A DNA stretch of 64,000 nt from MGBC163016 sp964631345 (GTDB lineage Bacteria; Actinomycetota; Coriobacteriia; Coriobacteriales; Eggerthellaceae), in assembly GCA_964631345.1 (NCBI GenBank), contig CAZVWE010000009.1, forward strand, positions 3,474 to 67,473. Direction: 5' to 3'. The notes under the pieces were generated by a model, which was not told where the DNA came from, made no database searches, and saw nothing but the letters and a program-made list of their open reading frames with translations. Positions 24,789 to 33,586 of the stretch are shown here, piece by piece; the stretch's first letter is position 1, and each line of letters begins with the position of its first letter. The position numbers were made by a program, and so were the translations under genes.

Positions 24789-27626
24789 ATGACGGAAATC
24801 GATATCCATGCCGAGGGAGTCGAGATGGTGAAGTCGCTTTGCTACTTCTGCCATGCTAACTGCGGCGTTCTTGCATATGTCAAGGATGGCGACGTTATCA
24901 AGATCGAAGGCGATCCCGACTACTCCAACCAAAGCGGTCTTTGCTGCCGCGGCACGAGCGCACTTTTGCACGTGAACCACCCCGCACGTATCAACCATGT
25001 ATTAAAACGCGTGGGCGAGAAGGGCGAAGGTAAGTGGGAGCAGATCGACTACGATCAGGCCATTCAAGAAGTTGCCGACAGACTCAATCAGATTAAAGCA
25101 GAAAGCGGAGCTGAAGCTGTTGCTTCTGCAGGCGGAACCACAAGAACTGATGACTGGGCAAGAAGAAGATGGCTAAATCAGTTTGGAACACCAAATGGCT
25201 TCCATAACGCGCTTCTTTGCTGGATTCCAACATTTATGGCTGAGACATGCATTGCCGGTTGGTCCCCATTCGAAACCGACTTAGGTGGAGCGCGCTGTCT
25301 TATTCTTTGGGGCATGAACCCAGGAGCTTCAACTTTAGGCGGTATGCACGGATACACCGATCTTCACATGAATGGCATGAAGATCATTGTTGTGGATCCA
25401 AGATATTCAGAAACTGCGTGTAAAGCAGACCTCTGGCTTCCTTTGAAACCAGGTTCAGATGCAGCGCTTGCACTTGCGATGATGAATGTAATCATCAGAG
25501 AAGGGCTGTATGACTTTGATTTTGTGCAGACATGGTGTGATGGTTTTGACGAACTTCGTGAGCACATTAAGGATTACACACCTGAATGGGCAGCTCCTAT
25601 CACATGGCTTTCTCCGGATCAAATCAGGACTGCTGCACGTATGTATGCAACAAATACTCCAGGATGTATTCAATGGGGATGCACTTGGGATCAGATGGGC
25701 CGCGCATCAACCACATCAAGTCACGCGATCGCTATCCTTCGTGCTCTTACTGGAAACCTTGATGTTCCAGGCGGAGATGGTATGCCTGGTCCTGCTCTTA
25801 ACTTCCTTACTGACGAGGAGATGGAGCTAAATGAGCTTCTTCCAGAGGAGCAGAAGGCAAAACAGATCAGCAAGTTTAAGCTAACAAGCTGGCCTGGATA
25901 TCAAATCATCTCTGACACCGCTCGTCGTACTTGGGGAAAGACCCTTCCAACTGAGTGGTTCTGTGAAGCTCATGGTCCAAGCGTATTTAAGGCAATCCTT
26001 ACAGGCGATCCTTATCAAGTTCGTGCACTTATTTGCTGCGCTACTAATCCGATCAACTCTTACGGTGACTCAAAGATGACTCTTGAGGCCATCAAGAAAT
26101 GTGAATTTCTCGTATGTGTTGAGTACTGGATGACACCAACTGCACTGTTTGCTGATTATGTCTTCCCAGCAGCAGGTGCTCTTGAAAGGCCAACGATCAT
26201 TACACACTATGGAGCAACCGACTCACTCATGGGTGGTTCTCGTGCAATTCAGCCTAAGTATGATCGCCACACAGACATGGTCTTTTGGCGTAAGCTTGGT
26301 CTTGCTTGTGGTCAAGATCCTGCAAACTGGCCATGGGAGACAGAAGAAGAGGCTTACTACCACATCATGGAGCCTTTGGGTCTTCCGATTTCTAACTATG
26401 ATGAATTCGTCTCAAACATTCGTATGTATTATCCACCGCTACATCAAAGCAAGTTTATTGCACGTGGTGGATTCTGGACTCCATCAGGAAAGGTTGAGCT
26501 TAACTCAACGATTCTCCAAGAGCTTGGATATCCTGGAATGCCAACTTACATTGGCACTATCGAAAACGAAATCGATACTCCTGAGCTTTTAGAGGAATAT
26601 CCGCTAACGCTTACTACTGGCGGCGGAATTATGCCTTATCACCATTCAGAGCATTTCCAGATGCAGGGTATTCGCTATCTCTATCCAGATCCTTACTTCT
26701 CAATTAACCCTCACACTGCAGAAGAACTTGAAATCAAGCAAGGCGATTGGTGTTGGATTGAGACACGTCGTGGACGCATTAAGATGCGTGCAGGCGTTGA
26801 GCCAATTGTTGCTCCAAATGTTATCTTCTGCCCGCGTGGCTGGTGGTTCCCAGAGCGTGATGGTTCAGCTGATCTGGACAATCCATTTGGATGTCTGGAG
26901 TCAAATGTAAATGTTTTGACTTCAGTTGATGATGAGCACTGCGACCCAATGGGTGGTTCTTGGGCAAACCGTGGACTTCTTTGCAAAGTTTATAAATGTG
27001 GCGAAGTTGATAATGTCTACACCAAAGAGGATTGCCAGTTCTCAATCCCTGGATCATCAAGTGAGCCTGGAATTACTGTTATGCCGAGTGACCAGAAGCT
27101 TGCACGTGAGCCAATTCCGTTTACTCGCCCTGAGCCTCCTGAGGGAGAAAAGGAAGGCTATGACTGGGTTTGGCAGAACAATACCTACTATCAAAAGGGT
27201 ACGAACTTCCGTTTAGATGAATCTGGATGGCTTATTAATCCACGTACAAATGGATATCATGATGCATACACCGGCTGGCGCTACGATGGTGCACAAGAAC
27301 TTCTTGTCGATGATGAAACCGGCAAGCTCTATGACATGGAGCGCAATGAGATTCCAATGAAGCAAGGTGTTCGTGGATATCCTGGACTTGAGACTCCTCC
27401 GTTTGAGATGCCTGAGCATTTGAGATGGAACGTTGAGGCGGGATATGGCATGCTTCCTGATCGTCAGCTGATCTATGATCCCAACAGTGGATGGATGATA
27501 GACCCAGACACTGGTGCATATCATGATGCATATTATGGATATAAATATGATGCCGAGACTCAGACTCTGGTCGATGAAAACACGGGTAACCGTTTCACTA
27601 TGACCTACGAGCCAGTCGTCGAGTAA
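24789..27626 (+). CDS. Molybdopterin oxidoreductase, DMSO-reductase family, with duplicated C-terminal module
   Basis: Mo/W-bis-pterin catalytic subunit. A [4Fe-4S] site is formed by Cys18, Cys21, Cys25 and Cys52 or 53. The probable metal ligand is Cys144 in ALLCWIPTF, resembling the Cys-x-x-Pro pattern of the acetylene-hydratase-like branch. Pterin-binding segments LILWGMNPGAS and VVDPRYSETACKADLWLPLKPGSD follow; the dinucleotide-binding domain covers residues about 610-755 (GWWFPERDG). Residues about 770-945 are an unusual tail with two 44-residue repeats (807-850 and 894-938). No Tat signal is present, and an in-frame TAG directly precedes the ATG, so it is cytoplasmic. Ferredoxin and NrfD genes follow. 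Substrate unknown; catechol dehydroxylases, acetylene hydratase and sulfur-oxyanion reductases are relatives. Confidence 0.9.
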   Translation: MTEIDIHAEGVEMVKSLCYFCHANCGVLAYVKDGDVIKIEGDPDYSNQSGLCCRGTSALLHVNHPARINHVLKRVGEKGEGKWEQIDYDQAIQEVADRLNQIKAESGAEAVASAGGTTRTDDWARRRWLNQFGTPNGFHNALLCWIPTFMAETCIAGWSPFETDLGGARCLILWGMNPGASTLGGMHGYTDLHMNGMKIIVVDPRYSETACKADLWLPLKPGSDAALALAMMNVIIREGLYDFDFVQTWCDGFDELREHIKDYTPEWAAPITWLSPDQIRTAARMYATNTPGCIQWGCTWDQMGRASTTSSHAIAILRALTGNLDVPGGDGMPGPALNFLTDEEMELNELLPEEQKAKQISKFKLTSWPGYQIISDTARRTWGKTLPTEWFCEAHGPSVFKAILTGDPYQVRALICCATNPINSYGDSKMTLEAIKKCEFLVCVEYWMTPTALFADYVFPAAGALERPTIITHYGATDSLMGGSRAIQPKYDRHTDMVFWRKLGLACGQDPANWPWETEEEAYYHIMEPLGLPISNYDEFVSNIRMYYPPLHQSKFIARGGFWTPSGKVELNSTILQELGYPGMPTYIGTIENEIDTPELLEEYPLTLTTGGGIMPYHHSEHFQMQGIRYLYPDPYFSINPHTAEELEIKQGDWCWIETRRGRIKMRAGVEPIVAPNVIFCPRGWWFPERDGSADLDNPFGCLESNVNVLTSVDDEHCDPMGGSWANRGLLCKVYKCGEVDNVYTKEDCQFSIPGSSSEPGITVMPSDQKLAREPIPFTRPEPPEGEKEGYDWVWQNNTYYQKGTNFRLDESGWLINPRTNGYHDAYTGWRYDGAQELLVDDETGKLYDMERNEIPMKQGVRGYPGLETPPFEMPEHLRWNVEAGYGMLPDRQLIYDPNSGWMIDPDTGAYHDAYYGYKYDAETQTLVDENTGNRFTMTYEPVVE

Positions 27627-27646
27627 GCGATTAGGAGGATAGATAA

Positions 27647-28228
27647 ATGACACGATATGTAATGGTCATCGACCAACGTCGTTGCATCGGCTGCCAATCC
27701 TGCACTGTCGCTTGCCGTACATGGAATGAGCTGCCGTTAGACATTGTTTACAACCCAGTGCTTACAGAAGGTGTTCAAGGCGAGTGGCCACATGTTCATC
27801 GCAACTGGCTTCCAACACTTTGTATGCATTGCGAAAAACCTGCATGTGTGCCTTGCTGCCCAACGGGTGCAAGCCAACAGGACGAAGATGGAACAGTTTG
27901 GATTGAATACGACAAGTGCATGGCCTGCCTTGCATGCGTAAATGCTTGTCCATATGGCATGCGTGATCAATCCGAGTTGCAGCCTAGACTTCACCGCTAT
28001 GTTCGTAAATGCACATTCTGTCGCGACAGACGTGCAATGGATCCTGGCAAAGAGCCGTACTGCGTGCAAACCTGCCACCAAAAAGCCAGAATATTCGGAG
28101 ATTTGGATGATCCGGAAAGCGAGGTTTCAAAGCTTATCAACTCAGGTGAGACCTTTAGATTGCTTGAGGATTTAGGTACAGAACCTCAGATTTATTACAT
28201 TCCTGACTTGGGAGGTAAGGTGCAATAA
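27647..28228 (+). CDS. Four-cluster ferredoxin-type electron-transfer subunit (DmsB/PsrB/NrfC-like)
   Basis: 193-residue iron-sulfur subunit relaying electrons between the molybdoenzyme and NrfD. Four cysteine groups are seen: CIGCQSCTVAC, CMHCEKPACVPCC, CMACLACVNACPYG and CTFC with CVQTC, enough for four [4Fe-4S] clusters. No signal peptide. A TAGGAGGATAGATAA ribosome site precedes the ATG, and the stop overlaps the next ATG by one base (TAATG). Gene order catalytic-ferredoxin-NrfD is that of PsrABC/DmsABC-type complexes. Confidence 0.95.
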   Translation: MTRYVMVIDQRRCIGCQSCTVACRTWNELPLDIVYNPVLTEGVQGEWPHVHRNWLPTLCMHCEKPACVPCCPTGASQQDEDGTVWIEYDKCMACLACVNACPYGMRDQSELQPRLHRYVRKCTFCRDRRAMDPGKEPYCVQTCHQKARIFGDLDDPESEVSKLINSGETFRLLEDLGTEPQIYYIPDLGGKVQ

Positions 28229-29247
28229 TGAGACATCATTACTGGAAATGGCCAATTCCGACATATCTTTTCTTAGGCGGTCTTGGCGGCGGAATCTTCT
28301 GCCTTATCGCAATCCTCTCACTTTGCATGCACCCAGATAACCCAGTGGTTCCACTATCTTTGACATGGCCTGGGTTTATTGCAATCGTTTGTCTTGGATT
28401 TGGTTGCCTTATGCTTGTGGCCGACCTTGGACAACCGCTTGTTTTCTACAGAGCATTTGTACGCTCAACAAGCGTTCTTGCTTGGGGTGCAAGACTTTTG
28501 ACGGTTTGCGTAATTTTTGGATTCTTATGGTTTTTAAGCTACATTCCATGGGAATGGTTCTCAGGTCTTGCTGGATGGCTTGCGAATTTCCGCGGACTTA
28601 ATTTAGCTATTGCTGGAATTTCGGGAACATGCATCATGCTCTATACTGGCATTTTCCTATCAACTCTAAAAGCCCACTCTTTCTGGGCAACACCAGCACT
28701 TCCTGTGCTCTTTACAGTTTCTGCTCTTTCTACCGCATGTGCAGCCATTTCACTTTCTATCGGTTGGTGGCCAGCACCTGCAGTATCGTTTACTGGGTCT
28801 GAAGCTGCTATTCTTTTAGGACTTGCTAACTATCAGGTTTCAGAAGGCATAAGCCATATCATCCATGAGCTTGATATCGTGCTTGTGGCTTGCGAAATTG
28901 TTGTGCTGCTCGTTATGGTTCTTTCTTTCCTTGGTTCTGGAAATAAAACCGCTAACAAAGCAGCTCATAGATGGGTACATGGTTCATATGCAGGCTTTTT
29001 CTGGGTAGGTATGATTGGTATTGGTCTACTAATCCCTGAGCTTTTATACATTGGACTTCCTGGAACTTTAGGTTCTAATGTAATTGCACCAGTACTTGTT
29101 CTTTGCGGTGGCCTTCTTCTTCGCTTCCTTATTGTTCAAAGCGACGATAGAGCGCCTTTGCCAGGTGAGAATGAGTTCTACGAGAAGCTTCCAGACAACG
29201 ATGCTGAGTTCATGAAAAAATGGACTTATGGAGAGAATATTTTCTAA
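28228..29247 (+). CDS. NrfD/PsrC-type membrane anchor subunit
   Basis: Integral membrane quinone-interacting subunit of 339 residues with eight to nine hydrophobic helices. The N-terminus (HYWKWPIPTYLFLGGLGGG) is the standard NrfD opening. FGCLMLVADLGQPLVFYRAF matches the family segment that contains charged residues near the quinol site. It is translationally coupled to the ferredoxin gene. A hairpin with a short T run stands after the stop, just before the next gene. With the catalytic subunit predicted to be cytoplasmic, the ferredoxin face of NrfD would also have to be cytoplasmic, the reverse of periplasmic DMSO reductases. Confidence 0.93.
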   Translation: MRHHYWKWPIPTYLFLGGLGGGIFCLIAILSLCMHPDNPVVPLSLTWPGFIAIVCLGFGCLMLVADLGQPLVFYRAFVRSTSVLAWGARLLTVCVIFGFLWFLSYIPWEWFSGLAGWLANFRGLNLAIAGISGTCIMLYTGIFLSTLKAHSFWATPALPVLFTVSALSTACAAISLSIGWWPAPAVSFTGSEAAILLGLANYQVSEGISHIIHELDIVLVACEIVVLLVMVLSFLGSGNKTANKAAHRWVHGSYAGFFWVGMIGIGLLIPELLYIGLPGTLGSNVIAPVLVLCGGLLLRFLIVQSDDRAPLPGENEFYEKLPDNDAEFMKKWTYGENIF

Positions 29248-29281
29248 GACTTAAATCTAGTTTTGGAATAGCTTATATTGG

Positions 29282-29315
29282 GAGGGCAGGCATATTATGT
29301 CTGTCCTCGTCTTTT
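29282..29315 (+). terminator. Hairpin (attenuator-like) between nrfD and CCG gene
   Basis: GAGGGCAG (29282-29289) pairs with CTGTCCTC (29301-29308) with one wobble, and GCAT/ATGT continues the stem inward. GTCTTTT follows. It ends only twelve bases before the TTG start of the next gene, so it probably reduces rather than ends transcription. Confidence 0.6.
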
Positions 29316-29326
29316 AAGGAGATAGC

Positions 29327-30385
29327 TTGGAACCTTTTACATTTACCGATGCACTGAGTGGAGATACTCTTACATTTGATCTGAACGCCAGCAATGTGTA
29401 TATGAATGAAAGGGCAGAATCCGATACCGCTTTAGATGCTTGTGAGTCTGTGTTTTTCCCAGGGTGTTCATTTATAAATTACGCTATGCCGCTAGTTCAA
29501 GCTACGTACAATACCCTTGTTGAGGCGGGTCAGGTAGATGGAATATCGGTTCTTTGTTGCGGAAAGATTCTAAGCTATGAGCCTGATGGACAAACTATTC
29601 GTGATGCCTTTGAAGACACGCTAGTTGAGAAGCTTATATCTAAAAAAATCAAGAGAATGGTTTGTGCGTGCCCTAATTGTGTAAAGGCGTTACGCGGCGC
29701 TTTAGAAAAAAGAGGATTTGCTGATTCGATTGAAATCATGGTTCTGCCAAAGCTTTTAGCAGACATGGGGTATAAATTGGATTTGGATTCAATATCTAAA
29801 TTAATGGGATTAGAAGACGGAAAAACCATCAAGTTTTGTGTTCATGATTCATGTCCTGATCGTGATTTTGGTGAATTCGCAGATGGACTTCGCGCGCTTA
29901 TTCCTAAAGGCGGGTGGGTTGACCCTGAGCATGCAAGAAGGCGCTCCATTTGTTGTGGATCTCTCCCGCGTGCTGCGGGCAAGATTGCGCAAGCTGATAA
30001 ATGTGCCAAGCTCAATGGGCAAGAGGCGTGTGCGGTTGATGCTGATGCGATAATCACGGCGTGTTTTAGCTGTACGTTCCAGTTAAATATGGCTCAAGAC
30101 TTGTTGCCAAGCGTTCATTTTTTGGAATGCTTATATTCATGGCGTGTGGATTGGGCATTAGCCCCTCAATGGATGAAGTTCAGGTTTTTGTTCCACGATT
30201 CAATAAACTCCGAAGAAGATGGAAGCAATCGCAAGTTTGTTGCGCTTTCCGATGATGCGCCATCAACCAAATCTGACGATGCTTTGTGGGAACAAATCGA
30301 TATAGGAGCTGCTAGTGTAGCGGATCAAAATGCTGCCCATGAAGCTGCTATTTCAAATGACAACGTAGTTGTTGTAGAAGAGTAG
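29327..30385 (+). CDS. Double CCG-domain iron-sulfur protein (HdrB/GlpC-like)
   Basis: Cytoplasmic electron-transfer protein with two cysteine-rich CCG modules. The first contains FFPGCSF, LCCGKIL and CACPNC; the second contains HDSCPD, ICCGSLPR and TACFSC. In HdrB these modules hold non-cubane [4Fe-4S] clusters that reduce disulfides; in GlpC, LutA and SdhE they pass electrons to quinones. The last 60 residues are an acidic unrecognised tail. TTG start with an AAGGAG site. Its place between the two molybdoenzyme genes suggests it links them or supplies one with electrons. The partner is not visible in sequence. Confidence 0.85.
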   Translation: MEPFTFTDALSGDTLTFDLNASNVYMNERAESDTALDACESVFFPGCSFINYAMPLVQATYNTLVEAGQVDGISVLCCGKILSYEPDGQTIRDAFEDTLVEKLISKKIKRMVCACPNCVKALRGALEKRGFADSIEIMVLPKLLADMGYKLDLDSISKLMGLEDGKTIKFCVHDSCPDRDFGEFADGLRALIPKGGWVDPEHARRRSICCGSLPRAAGKIAQADKCAKLNGQEACAVDADAIITACFSCTFQLNMAQDLLPSVHFLECLYSWRVDWALAPQWMKFRFLFHDSINSEEDGSNRKFVALSDDAPSTKSDDALWEQIDIGAASVADQNAAHEAAISNDNVVVVEE

Positions 30386-30407
30386 AAAAACATGATAAAC
30401 AGTAAGT

Positions 30408-32672
30408 ATGGAATGCGACATGATTGAAAAGATTAAGACGAATTGCCATTTCTGCGGCTATCTTTGTGGCCTGTGTGCTGATGTCGAAAATGGAAGAGTT
30501 GTAGCACTTGAACCTGATCCTAGTAGATACCCATATGATGAGCGCATTTTGGCAGGTTGTAGGCGTTGGAAAATGAATCTTTGCGTTCTAGATGGGGATG
30601 ATCGTATAAATTTCCCCTTAAAGCGTACAGGTAAACGTGGCGAAGGTAAGTGGGAGCGCATCGCTTGGGATGATGCATTAAATGAGATCGCGCAAAAGCT
30701 TACTGATTTGAAAAATCAGTATGGAAGCGGAACGCTTGCGTCAATGATTGGCGGCCCTCATACATCTTTTTGGCCACTTCATAAGTTTATGTCTCTTTTT
30801 GGATCGCCCAATAACATGGGGATAGGTCAAATATGTTGGAACCCTCGTATATGGTGTGACGCAATTACATTTGGATGGACCATAGAGCCCGATATTTCAC
30901 CTGAGACAAAATGTATCCTAATATGGGGCACCAATCCTTCCGAGTCTGATAATTCTGTCTTTTGGAGAGAGCTCATTAGACGTTCTAAAGATGATGCGAC
31001 GAAATTTATTGTTGTTGACCCGAGGTATACAAAAACTGCTAGGTTGGCAGATATTTGGGTGCCTATAAAACCAGGGACAGATGTCACATTTGCACTTTCG
31101 GTATTACATGTAATCATTGCTGAAAAGCTGTATGACGAAGATTTTGTGCAGACATGGTGTTATGGCTTTGATGGATTGCGTGAACATGTAAAGAAGTATC
31201 CACCAAAGCTTGCTGCCGAAGTCTGTGGAATAGATGAGGCGCTTATCTATGATGTTGCGCGAACCTATGCAGCAGGTCCTTCTGCAATTGTGTCAGGACG
31301 CGGAATAGATCAGATCGGTCGCAATGTTTTGCCTAGTCATCAGGCAAGGTGTGCGATGATCGCGATAACTGGAAACCTGGATAGACCAGGGGGTTCAGTT
31401 ATTCTTGAAGAAAGCGATTTTGTGCCGGAACTGGATCTTGAATGTACCTACGATAATTTTGATGAACTTTCTCGCTTAAGTCTAAATACTGGGATTACAA
31501 ATTTACAAAGCTATGATGGATACTCTAAGGTTTCTGAATATACGAAAAAACTTAAGCGCCATCTTCCAGCAAGATACTTAACATCAGCTCACCCTGATCT
31601 TGCCTTACATGCAATGGAGATGGGGGATCCTTATCCTATTCGCGCATTGATCGTTGAAGCAACAAATCCACTTTTAACATATGCGGATACCCATAGAGTG
31701 TATAACGCGCTTATGGGTTTGGATTTATTGGTTGTACTTGATTACTACATGACGCCTACAGCTGCTATTGCTGATTATGTGCTTCCATCTGCTGGGGCTA
31801 TCGAAAGGTCGACTTTCCAAGCGCATGGTGGGGTCGCAAATATGGCATATGGTGGACAGAAGGCAGTTGATCCATATTATGAGCGCAAAAGCGACTATGA
31901 GATATTTAGAGAGCTGGGGTGTCGCTTAGGACAGGAGACAGAGTGGACAGATGAAACTTTTGAAGATGCGATTGCGTCCACTTTAGAGCCTACTGGCATG
32001 AGTTTTGATGAATACGTAGAGACTGGTGCCTATTCAAAATCTTCCGGGTATTATAAACATTTGATGTTGAAGACAGATGGCACACCTTGTGGTTTTGGTA
32101 CAAATACCGGAAAAGTTGAACTTGAAAGCACTGTTTTGGAATCGCTTGGTGGATGTGGATTTGCATATCCTGCAGAAAATAGACATCTTTGTTCAGAGGA
32201 CTTCATAAGAAACCATGAAAAAGATGGTTGGACGCATATGGATATGATCACAGGTGCTAGAAAGCAGCCTTATAACGCATCAATGTATTTTAATAACGTT
32301 GACTTTAGAAAGTTTTATCCAGCTCCACTAGTTGAGATGAGTGAAAGCACCGCGTTATCTCTTGGGCTTAACGAAGGTGATACAGCAGAATTAGCAACAG
32401 ATCAAGGACACGCATTTTTTAAGGTGGCAATTGACAAAATGCGTGATGATCTTTTGCACGTTGATTATGGTTGGTGGCATCCAGAACGGGATGTTTCAGA
32501 TGATGCACTAGGTGGAATTTTCGAAAGCAATGTTAATCTACTGACATCGTGTTCTCTGGATCAGTCAGAGCCAATGATTGGTACTTGGTCTTACAATGCG
32601 CTTGATTGTATGATTCGAAAATCTGATAGATTACTTTCATGGGATACTGAATTTAGCGAGAATAGCAAATAA
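30408..32672 (+). CDS. Second molybdopterin oxidoreductase, DMSO-reductase family
   Basis: 754-residue paralogue of the enzyme at 24.8 kb. A [4Fe-4S] site is formed by Cys13, Cys16, Cys20 and Cys51; the probable metal ligand is Cys143 in GQICWNPRI. CILIWGTNPSES and VVDPRYTKTARLADIWVPIKPGTD are pterin-site segments. The C-terminal dinucleotide-binding domain includes GWWHPERDV and ESNVNLLTS. It ends there, lacking the repeat tail of its paralogue. No Tat signal, and an in-frame TAA 12 bases upstream excludes one. Start at 30408 or at the ATG at 30420; neither ribosome site is good. It has no dedicated ferredoxin or anchor genes, so it probably uses the CCG protein or shares the first complex. 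Substrate unknown. Confidence 0.9.
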   Translation: MECDMIEKIKTNCHFCGYLCGLCADVENGRVVALEPDPSRYPYDERILAGCRRWKMNLCVLDGDDRINFPLKRTGKRGEGKWERIAWDDALNEIAQKLTDLKNQYGSGTLASMIGGPHTSFWPLHKFMSLFGSPNNMGIGQICWNPRIWCDAITFGWTIEPDISPETKCILIWGTNPSESDNSVFWRELIRRSKDDATKFIVVDPRYTKTARLADIWVPIKPGTDVTFALSVLHVIIAEKLYDEDFVQTWCYGFDGLREHVKKYPPKLAAEVCGIDEALIYDVARTYAAGPSAIVSGRGIDQIGRNVLPSHQARCAMIAITGNLDRPGGSVILEESDFVPELDLECTYDNFDELSRLSLNTGITNLQSYDGYSKVSEYTKKLKRHLPARYLTSAHPDLALHAMEMGDPYPIRALIVEATNPLLTYADTHRVYNALMGLDLLVVLDYYMTPTAAIADYVLPSAGAIERSTFQAHGGVANMAYGGQKAVDPYYERKSDYEIFRELGCRLGQETEWTDETFEDAIASTLEPTGMSFDEYVETGAYSKSSGYYKHLMLKTDGTPCGFGTNTGKVELESTVLESLGGCGFAYPAENRHLCSEDFIRNHEKDGWTHMDMITGARKQPYNASMYFNNVDFRKFYPAPLVEMSESTALSLGLNEGDTAELATDQGHAFFKVAIDKMRDDLLHVDYGWWHPERDVSDDALGGIFESNVNLLTSCSLDQSEPMIGTWSYNALDCMIRKSDRLLSWDTEFSENSK

Positions 32673-32705
32673 AAAACTGCAAAGACTATAAGTGAAAGGG
32701 TATAT

Positions 32706-33572
32706 ATGGCAGAAAGAAAGCAGGCAATGCTGATTTTTAGCAAGCCTCCTAAAGCTGGAATGGTGAAGACTCGTCTAACAAAGCAAAACGGTGGAATTCT
32801 TACAGATGAGCAGGCTGCGCAATTTTTTAAGTACTGTCTTTATGATGTATGTGAAATGGCAATGCATTCGCTTATTGAACTTCAGCGTGAAAACGATGAA
32901 CTTGTTGCAAATGATCCAACCGCAGACAAGATTACATATGATTTTGTAATTTCTACAACCCCGCAATCAGATGTCGATCTCATGAAAGAAACCATGGATG
33001 CGATTGGTCCTTGGCCTATGGAGATTACATATCTGACTGATAAGGGTTCAACTTTTGACGATCATTTTGATGATGCACATAAGCAGCTCTATGACATGGG
33101 ATACGAGCATGTTGTATCTATTGCAGGAGATATCCCAACTATGCCAAAATCTCATCTCAAGCAAGCATTTCAGTGGCTTGATTACTTCCATTCTCAAGGA
33201 ACTCCAGGCTTTGTGGTGGCGCCTTGTCAAGAATGCGGAACCTCTCTTACAGGTCTTTCGTTTGACACACCAATCAATCACCAGGGTGTTTATTACAACT
33301 TAAATGGCACTCCCGCACTTGATGCTTATATGGCAAAAGTTGAAGAGACGGGTGTTCCTGTTGCGTATCTAGATCCTGTGGCAGACATTGATGAGACAAC
33401 CGATCTTGCTCATGCGATTTCTTGCATGCGTGCTATCAAACATGGTGCGGAATTGCAAAATGAGCTTTTTGTACCAAGGCGTGTTATGTCATGGTGTGAT
33501 TACATGGGGATCACTGTATCTACACCTCCAAATGAGGAGCACGATCCGCGTCAATATATCGATCAGGACTAG
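32706..33572 (+). CDS. DUF2064 / CofC-like nucleotidyl- or glycosyltransferase (TIGR04282-like)
   Basis: GT-A fold transferase of 288 residues. The N-terminal AMLIFSKPPKAGMVKTRLT is the DUF2064 hallmark, followed by VSIAGDIPTMPKSHL carrying the Asp of a DxD-like site, and FVVAPCQECGTSLTGL. TIGR04282 members are annotated as radical-SAM/selenodomain-associated transferase 1 and relate to CofC (lactyl-phosphate guanylyltransferase) and, in fold, to MobA. Here a radical SAM gene follows immediately, as the family name predicts. An AAAGGG site precedes the ATG. It may add a nucleotide or sugar to a cofactor or product of the cluster; the acceptor is unknown. Confidence 0.82.
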   Translation: MAERKQAMLIFSKPPKAGMVKTRLTKQNGGILTDEQAAQFFKYCLYDVCEMAMHSLIELQRENDELVANDPTADKITYDFVISTTPQSDVDLMKETMDAIGPWPMEITYLTDKGSTFDDHFDDAHKQLYDMGYEHVVSIAGDIPTMPKSHLKQAFQWLDYFHSQGTPGFVVAPCQECGTSLTGLSFDTPINHQGVYYNLNGTPALDAYMAKVEETGVPVAYLDPVADIDETTDLAHAISCMRAIKHGAELQNELFVPRRVMSWCDYMGITVSTPPNEEHDPRQYIDQD

Positions 33573-33586
33573 ATCAGGAATTTTTG

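Noticed and set aside
32706..33572. MobA (molybdenum cofactor guanylyltransferase)
   Set aside because: The fold is related, but the N-terminal FSKPPKAGMVKTRL motif is that of DUF2064, not the GGxSxRMGxDK of MobA.
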